A DNA stretch of 63,477 bases. It comes from Bacteroidia bacterium (GTDB taxonomy: Bacteria > Bacteroidota > Bacteroidia > B-17B0 > Aurantibacillaceae). The notes beneath the pieces were generated by a model that saw only the letters and a program-made list of their open reading frames with translations, made no database searches and was not told the DNA's origin. How positions within the stretch are numbered: the stretch's first letter is position 1; the number at the start of each line of letters is the position of its first letter. The DNA lies in contig JAEUTQ010000075.1 in assembly GCA_016787445.1 (NCBI GenBank), positions 1 to 63,477 of the forward strand. The letters are read 5' to 3'. Position numbers and translations under genes: made by a program. Positions 16,312 through 25,981 of this stretch are shown piece by piece.

Positions 16312-17616
16312 TTACTTTCTGATAATTTCAGCGCCAATAGCATTTAATCTTCCGTCAATATTCTGATATCCTCTGTCAATTTGGTTAATGTTAAAGATGG
16401 TGCTCTTACCTTTTGCGCTCATAGCCGCAATTAATAACGAAACACCGGCACGGATATCCGGCGATGCCATTTGAATTGCTTTCAGCTGAACTTTTTTATC
16501 TAAACCTATTATAGTAGCACGGTGCGGGTCACATAAAATAATTTGCGCACCCATATCGATTAATTTATCCACGAAGAATAAACGGCTCTCAAACATTTTC
16601 TGATGAATGAGAACATTTCCGCGTGCTTGTGTTGCGGTAACTAGAACTATACTTAATAAATCAGGCGTGAATCCCGGCCAGATTGCATCGGCAATTGTTA
16701 AGATTGAACCATCGATGAAAGTATCGATTTCGTAATGACTTTGGCTTGGAATGTAAATATCATCACCCCTGCGTTCCATTTGAATTCCTAAACGAGAAAA
16801 CACACGAGGAATACAACCTAAGTTATCATACGAAACATTCTTAATGGTAATTTCAGATTGAGTCATGGCTGCTAGACCAATGAATGAACCAATCTCAATC
16901 ATGTCAGGTAACAAACGATGTTTTGTTCCTTTCAATGATGTTACACCTTCAATGTTTAACAAATTAGAACCAATACCGCTAATTTTCGCACCCATGCTCA
17001 CCAGCATTTTACATAATTGCTGAATGTAAGGTTCGCAAGCCGCATTGTAGATGGTGGTTGTACCTTCTGCTAAAACAGCCGCCATAATGATATTAGCGGT
17101 TCCAGTAACAGAAGCTTCATCCAATAACATGTAAGTGCCTTTTAATTTATCGGCATGCACTTTAAACATTTCATCATGTCCGTCGTAATCAAATTGCGCT
17201 CCTAAATTTTGGAAGCCCAGGAAATGAGTATCCATACGGCGACGGCCAATTTTATCACCGCCTGGTTTTGGCATGTAAGCTCTTCCAAATCGTGCTAACA
17301 TCGGTCCGATAATCATTACTGAACCACGTAAACCTCCGCCCTTCTTTTTAAACTCGGGTGATACGAGATAATCTACCTTTACCTCATCAGCCTGAAAAGT
17401 ATATTCTTCATGCCCGGTTTTTTCAATTTTTACACCTAAATCACGTAATAAATCAATAAGCTTATTGATGTCAACGATATCAGGAATATTACTGATGGTA
17501 ACTTTTTCGTTGGTAAGTAAAACGGCGCAAATGATTTGCAGCGCCTCGTTTTTAGCTCCTTGCGGAATGATATCTCCTTTTAATTGTTTGCCTCCGGTAA
17601 CTTCAAAAATGGCCAT
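16312..17616 (-). CDS. murA: UDP-N-acetylglucosamine 1-carboxyvinyltransferase, Asp variant
   Basis: 434 aa. MurA transfers enolpyruvate from PEP to UDP-GlcNAc, the first committed step of peptidoglycan synthesis. The N-terminus has the KN substrate motif (GAKNEAL, Lys22). In the mobile loop the sequence is PGGDKIGRRRMDTHF, so Asp121 stands where E. coli MurA has the catalytic Cys115. Asp at this site is known from naturally fosfomycin-resistant MurA enzymes. The gene follows DUF4290 by 17 bases and is immediately followed by the TlpA lipoprotein gene. The length is normal for the phylum. Confidence 0.96.
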   Translation of the reverse strand: MAIFEVTGGKQLKGDIIPQGAKNEALQIICAVLLTNEKVTISNIPDIVDINKLIDLLRDLGVKIEKTGHEEYTFQADEVKVDYLVSPEFKKKGGGLRGSVMIIGPMLARFGRAYMPKPGGDKIGRRRMDTHFLGFQNLGAQFDYDGHDEMFKVHADKLKGTYMLLDEASVTGTANIIMAAVLAEGTTTIYNAACEPYIQQLCKMLVSMGAKISGIGSNLLNIEGVTSLKGTKHRLLPDMIEIGSFIGLAAMTQSEITIKNVSYDNLGCIPRVFSRLGIQMERRGDDIYIPSQSHYEIDTFIDGSILTIADAIWPGFTPDLLSIVLVTATQARGNVLIHQKMFESRLFFVDKLIDMGAQIILCDPHRATIIGLDKKVQLKAIQMASPDIRAGVSLLIAAMSAKGKSTIFNINQIDRGYQNIDGRLNAIGAEIIRK

Positions 17617-17633
17617 AGTATAGGGAAATGAGA

Positions 17634-18269
17634 TTAATGTTTTCGATGGTGTTTATTATGTTTATGCTTATGCTTGTTATTTTGGAACTTGTGACGAGGT
17701 TTGTTATTGTTATTATTCCCTCTCAATTCCTGATGCGAACTTAATACCGCTGTTTCATCCATTTTTAACTCACCGCCGGATAACTCCTGGAGATTTTTAA
17801 AAATAACATCATCAGTAATTGAATCTTTATTCCAATTGAGGTATGATTTTTTTAAATGATTGGCGATATGACGGGTTAATTCATCCTTCTCCGGACCATC
17901 CTTCAATTTTTTTGCTTGCTCAATGATTTTTTCGATGGATTTTCCATAATGCTTGTAACGGATTTTTCCGCTTGGATAAGTCAATCGTTCCGGCTTTTCC
18001 TTAAATGTTTCAGGCGATGGTTTCGGATAAGGCGAATCAACATCCAATTTAAATTCAGAAATAATGAACAAATGATCCCACAACTTATGGGTAAAGTCGG
18101 CCACATCACGTAAATGCGGGTTCAACTGGCCCATCACCTGAATAATTGCGCGTGCACACAGGTTTCTTTCATCACGGTCTTTTATAGTGCAACAATATTC
18201 TATCATACCCTGAATATTTCTACCATATTCAGGGATAATCATTTTGGGCAGTTGGGTGTTGTATTCCAT
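17634..18269 (-). CDS. DUF4290 protein
   Basis: 211 aa. A cytoplasmic protein of the DUF4290 family, restricted to Bacteroidota and usually encoded directly before murA, as here. Residues 1-165 are the conserved domain (MEYNTQLPKMIIPEYGRN at the start). The C-terminus is a low-complexity tail rich in Asn, Lys and His (about 185-211) that could bind metal or nucleic acid. Function unknown. The conserved position suggests a role related to cell-wall synthesis. It is the first gene of the murA block. Confidence 0.85.
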   Translation of the reverse strand: MEYNTQLPKMIIPEYGRNIQGMIEYCCTIKDRDERNLCARAIIQVMGQLNPHLRDVADFTHKLWDHLFIISEFKLDVDSPYPKPSPETFKEKPERLTYPSGKIRYKHYGKSIEKIIEQAKKLKDGPEKDELTRHIANHLKKSYLNWNKDSITDDVIFKNLQELSGGELKMDETAVLSSHQELRGNNNNNKPRHKFQNNKHKHKHNKHHRKH

Positions 18270-18399
18270 AGTAGTTTCAAAGTATAAATATAGCTAAAAT
18301 AAGGGTAGGATTTAAAGTTTTAAACTATTTATTAACCAATCGTATGTTTATTACGCCTTTTTTTATTTTTACGTCATAAACCATTTAAAAATTAAAATT

Positions 18400-18840
18400 A
18401 TGTTTGATTTAAAAGTAGCGGTAACGAATATTGCAGCACGCTGGAATTACAAAGTAGACGAAGTTTCTCCAGGAGTATACAGAATGGATGTAGCCATTAA
18501 AATGAAGGACGGCACTTTCAGGTACCAGTTTGTATATGTTTGGGTTATACAAGGTCGCTATTTTGGCAAGGATGTGGTTTATATGAACAGCCGTTGCGGT
18601 GAATTCACTCAAAATTTGAATCTTTACAAATTGTTAAAAGAAGGCGGATACGGAACCTATTCTGCAGTAACCGTTACAACAGATAAACGCGCCGATGGTT
18701 CTCCATGTGAGACAGTTATAGTTCAGGCAGTACAGCCAATTGAGTTTACCAATGAAGCTATTCTTAACGAGGTTGTTTACGATGTTGCGTTTAACGCTGA
18801 TGCAATTGAATCACTTTATTTCGGTGGTGATAAAAACTAA
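18400..18840 (+). CDS. Uncharacterised small soluble protein
   Basis: 146 aa, no signal peptide, membrane segment or motif that I recognise. The alternating pattern (GVYRMDVAIKMKDGTFRYQFVYVWVI) predicts a mixed alpha/beta fold of the size of type III chaperone-like or YbjN-like proteins, but I cannot assign it. It lies alone between the murA block (divergent) and sucD, with 48 bases before sucD and no terminator, so it may be co-transcribed with sucD. Confidence 0.6.
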   Translation: MFDLKVAVTNIAARWNYKVDEVSPGVYRMDVAIKMKDGTFRYQFVYVWVIQGRYFGKDVVYMNSRCGEFTQNLNLYKLLKEGGYGTYSAVTVTTDKRADGSPCETVIVQAVQPIEFTNEAILNEVVYDVAFNADAIESLYFGGDKN

Positions 18841-18888
18841 GAATCAAAAAATAAATCTTATATTTAGCCCTCTTAAAAAACACATTTT

Positions 18889-19773
18889 ATGTCAGTTCTT
18901 GTAAATAAAAATTCTAAAATCATTGTTCAAGGTTTTACCGGTGGTGAAGGAACTTTCCATGCCACACAAATGATTGAATATGGTACTAACGTTGTAGGGG
19001 GAGTAACTCCTGGCAAAGGTGGTACAAAGCATCTGGATCGTCCGGTGTTTAATACAGTTGCCGATGCAGTAAAAAACACCGGTGCGGATGTATCAATCAT
19101 TTTCGTACCTGCGGCATTTGCTGCTGATGCAATTATGGAAGCTGCAGATGCTGGTATCAAAGTGATTATTTGTATTACTGAAGGTATTCCTGTAAAGGAT
19201 ATGATTTACACGAAAGAATATTTGAAAGGTAAAGATTGCCGTTTAATTGGCCCTAACTGTCCGGGTGTTATCACTGCAGGAGAAGCAAAGGTTGGAATTA
19301 TGCCGGGCTTTGTTTTCAAAAAAGGTAAAATCGGAATTGTTTCTAAATCCGGAACTTTAACTTACGAAGCTGCTGATCAGGTGGCAAAAGCCGGCTTAGG
19401 TGTAACAACAGCTATTGGAATTGGTGGCGACCCAATCATTGGAACTACCACCAAAGAAGCCGTTGAATTATTAATGAATGACCCTGAAACAGAAGGTATC
19501 ATTATGATTGGAGAAATCGGTGGTACTTATGAAGCGGATGCGGCACGTTGGATTAAAGCGAATGGTAATAAAAAACCTGTTGTAGGATTTATTGCTGGAC
19601 AAACTGCGCCTAAAGGTCGTACTATGGGACATGCAGGTGCAATTGTAGGTGGTAAAGACGATACAGCACAAGCTAAAATGGCTATCATGAAAGAGTGTGG
19701 ATTACACGTTTGTGAATCACCTGCTGAAATTGGAAAAACAATGGCAAAAGTGTTAGGTAAAGTAGTAGCTTAA
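18889..19773 (+). CDS. sucD: Succinate-CoA ligase alpha subunit
   Basis: 294 aa. With the beta subunit SucC it converts succinyl-CoA to succinate with substrate-level ATP/GTP formation in the TCA cycle. Visible features: an N-terminal CoA-binding Rossmann domain (GFTGGEGTFHATQMIEYGT), IGPNCPG, and the phosphohistidine loop GHAGAIVGG with the catalytic His at about 248. sucC is not adjacent, which is common in Bacteroidota. Followed by a strong terminator. Confidence 0.96.
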   Translation: MSVLVNKNSKIIVQGFTGGEGTFHATQMIEYGTNVVGGVTPGKGGTKHLDRPVFNTVADAVKNTGADVSIIFVPAAFAADAIMEAADAGIKVIICITEGIPVKDMIYTKEYLKGKDCRLIGPNCPGVITAGEAKVGIMPGFVFKKGKIGIVSKSGTLTYEAADQVAKAGLGVTTAIGIGGDPIIGTTTKEAVELLMNDPETEGIIMIGEIGGTYEADAARWIKANGNKKPVVGFIAGQTAPKGRTMGHAGAIVGGKDDTAQAKMAIMKECGLHVCESPAEIGKTMAKVLGKVVA

Positions 19774-19793
19774 TTCTTTAATATAAAACATGT

Positions 19794-19827
19794 AAAAAGT
19801 CGCGAGTAAAACCTCGCGACTTTTTTA
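19794..19827. terminator. Bidirectional terminator between sucD and the patatin gene
   Basis: Stem AAAAAGTCGCGAG with CTCGCGACTTTTT around a short loop, ending in a T-run on plus and also, by its A-run, on minus. It separates two convergent genes. Confidence 0.9.
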
Positions 19828-19838
19828 TTTACGCTTTT

Positions 19839-22136
19839 CTAATCAATTGATTTCTTATTGAAAATAATATATCCGAAATGGAAGAAAAACGAGAAGCTGT
19901 TTTCGTTTTTATCGTAGTAATTCACACCAACACTCAGCGGTCCAACCGGTGTATTGTAAACCAGGGCAAAAGTACCAATGAAATTACGATACAATAATGG
20001 TAAGGAATATTGCGCGGTTTGCTTCGGTGTTGAGGTAATGGTATTAATTGGCTGAAACAAATAACCCTCCAACCTGATATCGAAATTTTTGAGCGGCGTG
20101 GTAACGGTTTTAAGCCCTCCGGCAACGTATTGATGCGCGCGATACGCCGGAATGAATAAAGTTTGACTTTCCAACGTTGGGTTAAAAGCAGGAGCCGATA
20201 AAATACTGGAAGTGTAATTTGTAAAAAAGGTTTGGGTTGAATAAACGCCCTCGGCAAATACACCAATTTTAAATCGCTTAATAGTTCTGATATAACTATC
20301 AAAAGTTAATTTTAAGGTTAACCATTGGTGATGCGGGTAGTTAATTGATTTTAAAGAATCGATGGAAGTGGTGCCGGGATAATAACTCTCCGAACCGCTC
20401 ACATACTTTGCTTTAAAACACAAACGGGTTCCATCCGTTGCGTATTGTTTTCTATTGAGTGTATTGAGTTCGTATGAGAATTGTCCGAATGCAAAACCGA
20501 AATACGAAGCATCTGCAGTGTCCAATTTTGTAAAATTATCGGTTTGGTAATATTTTGTCCCCCATTCGGCAACCCCTCCCGAAATAATAGCGGTTGACAT
20601 ATTACCGAGCGGAAAACCAATATTTAATTCACCAAATATATCCTCTTGCAATAAATAGGCCGGTTTCAAAAAATCATAAAACAGAGCGCTACTCCGATAA
20701 TAATCCCAACGCGAATAAGTAACGGTAGGCTCGATGTAAAAAGGAACTTTACCCGGAAAATCAAAACGTAATTTGCCGTGTCCGCTACTGTGCAGTTTTC
20801 CGTAATAGCCATTAGCGTAGGCTGTAAAACCAATATTACCTAAATAATTGTACTGAGCTGCTAAAAATGCCTCACTTATCGGACGGTTAGACACATTTCC
20901 ACCTATATCCAGGTAAAAACTTTTCTCTCGTTTTGCCAGTAATTTTAACTTATAGTAGCCGCTTGGCAAATCTTTTTCAGCGATGGGATAAACTGATTTG
21001 ATTTTATCATCACTTGTTAGCCGGAAGTACTGTTTCTTCAGCTGTGATAATGAAAAGGGTCTATTTTTATGAATAATGCTTTTACGAATGAAATTTTGCG
21101 CTTGCTTCTTAACTCCTGAAATTTCTACCTGATTAAAAATTATATCGTCGGGTACAGATGCTGCTTTAAAGCGCTTTCTATTCCTTTCCAATTCTTCCGC
21201 ATTAATCGTTCTTTCTACATGCTGTTTAATTTGAGGAAGCATACGTAAAGTACTCACATATCCGCTATCGATTAAACGGTCGATCTCATCAAAACTAAAG
21301 GTGTTAACATTACTCCAGGGTTCAATTAAAATTCCATTTTCACAAATGGGATCAAAATTGGTTTGTTTCATCAGTAAATGCCGAAGTTGCAAATACAAAT
21401 TATCATCATCCGGATGAGCTGTTCGTTCTGCCACCGAAGAACCAATGATAAAATCAGGATAGAATTCGTCGTACATCACATCCGTCGGAAAATTATTATA
21501 CAATCCTCCATCAAACAACAATTTTCCGTCGAGTTCAATAGGACGCAAATAAAAAGGATAACTCATACTGGCTCTTACAGAGCTTGATAAATCTCCATCT
21601 TTAAACACAATTGTTTTCTTATTCTCAACGTCTGAGGCAATACATCGAAAAGGCACCAATAAGCTGTCAAAATTATTTTTTGCTAAAGCATTTGCTCCAG
21701 AAAAAGCTTCCATCAAATAAAAATCAATGGGTACCGAATTAATGACATTCGTTGGAAGATTATTAATAAGATTGGTGTTAAACGACAGTTTTAACCTTAT
21801 CCAAGAGGCTGTTTCGCCGTTTTTCTTAAAATGATAATTGTATTTGGCCGGCATTTCGCCTTGTGTAACCTGTAAAAAAAACTCACTTTTAACTAATTGC
21901 TCCATCTCAGCCGGACTATAACCTGCGGCATAATAAGCCCCGATTAAACTGCCGATGGATGTTCCCGTAATATAATCGATTGGTATATTATTCTCTTCAA
22001 GAGCCTTAATTACACCAATATGAGCAATTCCGCTTGATCCACCACCACTTAACACCAAGCCCACTTTTTGTGGAAACATTTTGGAGAATAGAATCAATGC
22101 CAGAAAAAAGCAGAAATATTTAGGATTTTTAGTCAA
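19839..22136 (-). CDS. Patatin-like phospholipase with C-terminal beta-barrel
   Basis: 765 aa. Start is TTG at 22136, chosen because it gives a good signal peptide (KYFCFFLALILFSKMFPQ). The patatin domain spans about 25-330 with the oxyanion SGGGSSG (30-36), the nucleophile GTSIG (58-62, Ser60) and the catalytic Asp in FDGGLYNN (about 213). A POTRA-like segment follows, then a C-terminal barrel (about 440-765) of the surface-antigen/BamA superfamily. The architecture resembles type Vd (PlpD-like) autotransported lipases. Predicted outer-membrane or secreted phospholipase A-type enzyme. A TAACTTTG box lies 13 bases upstream. Confidence 0.88.
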   Translation of the reverse strand: MTKNPKYFCFFLALILFSKMFPQKVGLVLSGGGSSGIAHIGVIKALEENNIPIDYITGTSIGSLIGAYYAAGYSPAEMEQLVKSEFFLQVTQGEMPAKYNYHFKKNGETASWIRLKLSFNTNLINNLPTNVINSVPIDFYLMEAFSGANALAKNNFDSLLVPFRCIASDVENKKTIVFKDGDLSSSVRASMSYPFYLRPIELDGKLLFDGGLYNNFPTDVMYDEFYPDFIIGSSVAERTAHPDDDNLYLQLRHLLMKQTNFDPICENGILIEPWSNVNTFSFDEIDRLIDSGYVSTLRMLPQIKQHVERTINAEELERNRKRFKAASVPDDIIFNQVEISGVKKQAQNFIRKSIIHKNRPFSLSQLKKQYFRLTSDDKIKSVYPIAEKDLPSGYYKLKLLAKREKSFYLDIGGNVSNRPISEAFLAAQYNYLGNIGFTAYANGYYGKLHSSGHGKLRFDFPGKVPFYIEPTVTYSRWDYYRSSALFYDFLKPAYLLQEDIFGELNIGFPLGNMSTAIISGGVAEWGTKYYQTDNFTKLDTADASYFGFAFGQFSYELNTLNRKQYATDGTRLCFKAKYVSGSESYYPGTTSIDSLKSINYPHHQWLTLKLTFDSYIRTIKRFKIGVFAEGVYSTQTFFTNYTSSILSAPAFNPTLESQTLFIPAYRAHQYVAGGLKTVTTPLKNFDIRLEGYLFQPINTITSTPKQTAQYSLPLLYRNFIGTFALVYNTPVGPLSVGVNYYDKNENSFSFFFHFGYIIFNKKSID

Positions 22137-22149
22137 AAACTAGTTTGCT

Positions 22150-22157
22150 CAAAGTTA
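22150..22157 (-). promoter_or_regulatory. -7 element of the patatin gene
   Basis: On the minus strand it reads TAACTTTG, 13 bases upstream of the TTG start. No clear -33 element. Confidence 0.5.
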
Positions 22158-22230
22158 AACTTTATCTAAAAACAGTTTTAAATCATAAATATATTTATTT
22201 ATTTAGCAGTTTGTTCTAAAACAGGAATTT

Positions 22231-23307
22231 GTGTTAAAATTTATAGCCAAGAAGGTATTTTACGGTATAGTGGTTCTTTTAGGGGTAATTACCACCGTTT
22301 TCTTCTTGTTTAATGTTTTGCCCGGCGACCCAGCTTCCATTATGTTAGGGCAGCGTGCGAATAAAGAAGCGGTTGAAGCCATTCACCGTGATTTAGGCAC
22401 CAACCTGCCTATTATGGAGCAATATGCCCTGTACCTTAACGACTTATTCGTAGTTTCTTTCCACGATTTCAAGGATACAGAAAGTCATTGGTATCTCAAT
22501 CCTCAAAAATACAGTTGGATTCCTCTGTTTCAGGTGAGTGAATCAAAAGTTATTGTGCTTAAAATTCCTTTTTTACGCCGTTCTTACATTACCAAAAGAC
22601 CTGTATCGGATATAATCATTGAGACCTTACCAGAGACGGCCGTTTTAGCTTTTACATCCATTGTTATTGCATCTATTATTGGGGTGTTTTTAGGCATTGT
22701 AGCCGCTGTAAAACGCAATACTTTTTACGATAAGCTATCCTTGGTTTTATCTGTATTAGGAATGGCCGCGCCTTCCTTCTTTGTAGGATTAATTATTGCC
22801 TGGTTATTTGGTTACGTATTAACTGAATATACAGGTTTATCCCCTACCGGAAGTTTATATGATATAGATGTTTGGAATGGTGAAGTGCTTGAATTAAAAA
22901 ATTTAATCCTTCCTTCTATCACCTTAGGTATTCGTCCGCTTGCCATAGTTGTTCAATTAATGCGCAGCTCCTTATTGGATGTAATGTCGCAGGATTACAT
23001 CCGTACCGCTAAAGCTAAAGGTTTGAGTTTTTACGCTATAATTCTAAAGCATGCATTAAAGAATGCTTTGAATCCTGTAGTTACAGCTATTTCAGGCTGG
23101 TTTGCCGGATTAATGGCCGGTGCCGTGTTTGTTGAATTTATCTTCAGCTGGAAAGGTATCGGTTATGAAGTATTTGAAGCTCTAACTAAAAATGATTTAC
23201 CGGTTGTAATGGGTGCTACTTTAATTTTTGCAACCATATTCGTATTCATAAATATTTTAGTGGATATCGCTTACGGCATCCTCGACCCGCGTGTAAGATT
23301 AAAATAA
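22231..23307 (+). CDS. ABC transporter permease, OppB/DppB type
   Basis: 358 aa with a GTG start. A BPD_transp_1 permease with six membrane segments. The N-terminal pattern FFLFNVLPGDPASIMLGQRA is typical of peptide/nickel permeases, and the EAA-type loop DYIRTAKAKGLSFYAIILKHALKNALNP (about 252-279) contacts the ATPase. It carries an extra hydrophilic insert (about 75-125) between the first and second membrane segments. No ATPase, second permease or binding protein is nearby, so partners must be encoded elsewhere. It is followed by tpiA with only 4 bases between. Confidence 0.88.
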   Translation: MLKFIAKKVFYGIVVLLGVITTVFFLFNVLPGDPASIMLGQRANKEAVEAIHRDLGTNLPIMEQYALYLNDLFVVSFHDFKDTESHWYLNPQKYSWIPLFQVSESKVIVLKIPFLRRSYITKRPVSDIIIETLPETAVLAFTSIVIASIIGVFLGIVAAVKRNTFYDKLSLVLSVLGMAAPSFFVGLIIAWLFGYVLTEYTGLSPTGSLYDIDVWNGEVLELKNLILPSITLGIRPLAIVVQLMRSSLLDVMSQDYIRTAKAKGLSFYAIILKHALKNALNPVVTAISGWFAGLMAGAVFVEFIFSWKGIGYEVFEALTKNDLPVVMGATLIFATIFVFINILVDIAYGILDPRVRLK

Positions 23308-23311
23308 CCTC

Positions 23312-24067
23312 ATGGGCAGAATCAAAATTATTGCAGGGAATTGGAAAATGAATAAAAACCTGAGTGAAGCCGTATCGCTTACACAGGAAATAATTCATTC
23401 TTCTCCTGAAAACAATAGCTTAAAAATTATTTTCCCGCCTTTTCCGTTTATACAATCTGTCAATGAAGTTTTAAAAAACAAAAAAGGTTTTTTTGTTGGT
23501 GCACAAAATTGCAGTGAACACAATGCCGGAGCATTTACCGGTGAAGTATCTGCAACCATGCTTAATTCCTTGGGTTGCACTTACGTATTAATCGGACATT
23601 CTGAAAGAAGACAATATTTTAACGAAACGAATGCCTTGTGCCATAAAAAAATAGTACAGGCCCTTAATAATAACATTAAACCCGTGTATTGCGTAGGCGA
23701 AACACTTCAACAACGAAAGAGCAACACTCACTTTGAAATTGTAAAGTCGCAAATCACTGAAGCTTTAAGCAGTTTGAATTCCGATCAAATTAAACAAGTA
23801 GTTATCGCTTATGAACCTGTTTGGGCTATTGGAACCGGAGAAACCGCCACACCACAACAAGCTCAGGAAATGCACGCTTTTATTCGTACGTGTATGAAGG
23901 ATTTATTTGATGCCTCTGTTTCCGATAACTGCATCCTACTTTATGGCGGCAGTTGCAACGCAAGCAATGCAAAGGATTTATTCTCTTGTGAAGATATCGA
24001 TGGTGGTTTAATTGGCGGTGCTTCTCTAAAGGCTGAAGATTTCTGCAAAATTATCGCGTCTGCTTAA
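23312..24067 (+). CDS. tpiA: Triose-phosphate isomerase
   Basis: 251 aa, normal length. Interconverts dihydroxyacetone phosphate and glyceraldehyde 3-phosphate in glycolysis. Catalytic residues are visible: Lys in GNWKMNK, His in IGHSERR (about 96), Glu in AYEPVWAIGTG (about 168) and the phosphate loops LLYGGSC and GGLIGGASL. Its stop codon overlaps the prmA start by one base. Confidence 0.97.
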   Translation: MGRIKIIAGNWKMNKNLSEAVSLTQEIIHSSPENNSLKIIFPPFPFIQSVNEVLKNKKGFFVGAQNCSEHNAGAFTGEVSATMLNSLGCTYVLIGHSERRQYFNETNALCHKKIVQALNNNIKPVYCVGETLQQRKSNTHFEIVKSQITEALSSLNSDQIKQVVIAYEPVWAIGTGETATPQQAQEMHAFIRTCMKDLFDASVSDNCILLYGGSCNASNAKDLFSCEDIDGGLIGGASLKAEDFCKIIASA

Positions 24068-24894
24068 TGCATTATTTTCAATATAATTTTACTGTTACTC
24101 CTCCTGAACCCGGATCCGACATTCTCATTGCTTTATTAGCGGATTACGGCTTTGAAAGTTTTGAAACCAATGAAAACGGATTTGTCGCATACATTCCTGA
24201 ACAGGAACATACATCACTCGATTTATCAGATCTAGCATTCGATGATTTTTCCTATTCTTTCGTATCAAAAAAAATAGAACAAGTGAACTGGAATGAAGAA
24301 TGGGAAAAAAATTTCAAACCGGTTATTGTTACAGAAAACTGTGTTATTCGCGCTCCATTTCATCACTTAGAAAATCAACCAAAATACGATATCATTATTA
24401 TGCCAAAGATGAGTTTTGGCACAGGTCATCACGATACCACCTGGTTAATGAGTAAAAATATGCTGGATTTCGATTTTAAAAACAAGCACGTGTTTGATAT
24501 GGGTTGTGGTACCGGCGTGTTGGCTATTCTTGCTCATATGCTTGGTGCCGCTCAAATTGTTGGGAATGATATCGATGATTGGTCGGTTGAAAACGCGCTC
24601 GAAAATTGCAGCAACAATAATTGCAAAGACATCAAGATAGTTAAAGGCGATAATGATTTGTTTTCGAAGCACAACGCTTACGACATTGTTCTAGCCAATA
24701 TCAACAAAAATGTACTTAAATCTTATATTCCTAAAATTGCGCTTACCATAAAATCCGGTGGATATCTTTTTCTAAGCGGCTTTTTTAAAACCGATTGCGA
24801 CGAATTAATAGCCTTAGCCTCAAACCATTTGTTAAGCTTACACAAACAAGAGCATAAAAACGAATGGGCTGTTGTGATTCTCAAGAAACAGTAG
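24067..24894 (+). CDS. prmA: Ribosomal protein L11 methyltransferase
   Basis: 275 aa. PrmA trimethylates ribosomal protein L11 using SAM. The small N-terminal L11-binding domain spans about 1-85. The methyltransferase domain has MSFGTGHHDTT, motif I DMGCGTGVLAI (about 144-154) and the post-motif VLANINKNVL. The linker tryptophan region NWNEEWEKNF is present. It is coupled to tpiA by a one-base overlap (TAATG). Confidence 0.94.
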   Translation: MHYFQYNFTVTPPEPGSDILIALLADYGFESFETNENGFVAYIPEQEHTSLDLSDLAFDDFSYSFVSKKIEQVNWNEEWEKNFKPVIVTENCVIRAPFHHLENQPKYDIIIMPKMSFGTGHHDTTWLMSKNMLDFDFKNKHVFDMGCGTGVLAILAHMLGAAQIVGNDIDDWSVENALENCSNNNCKDIKIVKGDNDLFSKHNAYDIVLANINKNVLKSYIPKIALTIKSGGYLFLSGFFKTDCDELIALASNHLLSLHKQEHKNEWAVVILKKQ

Positions 24895-24966
24895 TCATTC
24901 TTAACAACCTGGCTTCATTGTTTGATAAAAAAGATTAAAATTGTGTGTCACGAACAAATCTTACTG

Positions 24967-24974
24967 TAAATTTG
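24967..24974 (+). promoter_or_regulatory. -7 element upstream of trxB
   Basis: TAAATTTG fits TAnnTTTG, 34 bases before the trxB ATG. A TTG is present at 24941, with a longer than usual spacer. Confidence 0.5.
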
Positions 24975-25008
24975 TTTATTATTCTAATCATTAATTGCCC
25001 TATTTCTT

Positions 25009-25950
25009 ATGTCAGATTCTAACATTTTAAGATGCCTTATTATAGGTTCAGGTCCTGCAGGCTATACTGCCGGAATTTACGCTGCCCGTGCTGATTTAAA
25101 ACCGGTAATGTACACCGGCATGCAACCGGGTGGACAATTAACAACAACTACAGAAGTAGAAAACTTTCCGGGCTATCCTAACGGAACGCATGGTCCTGAA
25201 ATGATGGAAGATTTTAAAAAACAAGCTGAGCGTTTTGGTACTGACATTCGCTTTGGCTATGTAAATAAAGTTGATTTTAGCGGACCGGTACACAAAGTAT
25301 GGGTGGATGAAACAACCGAATTGCATGCTCACACTGTTATCATTGCAACAGGTGCATCCGCAAAATGGTTAGGCCTTCCAAACGAACAACGCTTAAACGG
25401 ATTTGGTGTTTCAGCATGTGCGGTGTGCGACGGATTTTTCTTTAAAGGACAAGACGTAGCCATTGTTGGTGCCGGAGATACAGCTGCTGAAGAAGCAACT
25501 TATTTAGCTAAGCTCTGTAAAAAAGTATACATGATTGTTCGTAAAGGAGAAATGCGTGCTAGTAAAGCCATGCAAGCACGTGTACTTAACACACCAAACA
25601 TTGAAGTGTTATTTAACTCTGAAACGGAAGATATCTTAGGTGAAAAAGGAGTAACAGGAGCACGTATTAAAAATACCAAAACCGGTGAAACACGCCAGTT
25701 AGATGTAACAGGTTTCTTTGTAGCTATTGGTCATCATCCGAACACCGACATTTTTAAAGAGTGGTTAGACTTAGATGAGCAAGGTTATATTAAAACAATT
25801 CCGGGTACAAGTAAAACGAATATAAAAGGTGTATTCGCTGTAGGTGATGCGCAAGATAAAGTATACCGTCAAGCTGTTACTGCTGCCGGAAGCGGTTGTA
25901 TGGGTGCGCTGGATGCTGAAAGATATTTAGCAGACATGGGCATTCACTAA
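25009..25950 (+). CDS. trxB: Thioredoxin reductase
   Basis: 313 aa. Low-molecular-weight NADPH-dependent flavoprotein that reduces thioredoxin. FAD-binding motif GSGPAGYTAG (13-22), redox-active CAVC at Cys137/Cys140 (SACAVCDG), NADPH motif GAGDTAAEEATY and the C-terminal FAD loop GVFAVGDAQD. Cytoplasmic. The presence of periplasmic thioredoxin-fold proteins elsewhere in the window may be linked through the thioredoxin pool, but that is inference. Confidence 0.96.
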   Translation: MSDSNILRCLIIGSGPAGYTAGIYAARADLKPVMYTGMQPGGQLTTTTEVENFPGYPNGTHGPEMMEDFKKQAERFGTDIRFGYVNKVDFSGPVHKVWVDETTELHAHTVIIATGASAKWLGLPNEQRLNGFGVSACAVCDGFFFKGQDVAIVGAGDTAAEEATYLAKLCKKVYMIVRKGEMRASKAMQARVLNTPNIEVLFNSETEDILGEKGVTGARIKNTKTGETRQLDVTGFFVAIGHHPNTDIFKEWLDLDEQGYIKTIPGTSKTNIKGVFAVGDAQDKVYRQAVTAAGSGCMGALDAERYLADMGIH

Positions 25951-25981
25951 AACCAGCACGGTTTTTGCTGATACAAAATAA

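Noticed and set aside
19934..20620. Minus-strand frames of 73 and 122 aa within the patatin gene
   Set aside because: They lie in an alternative frame of the barrel region, with atypical composition.
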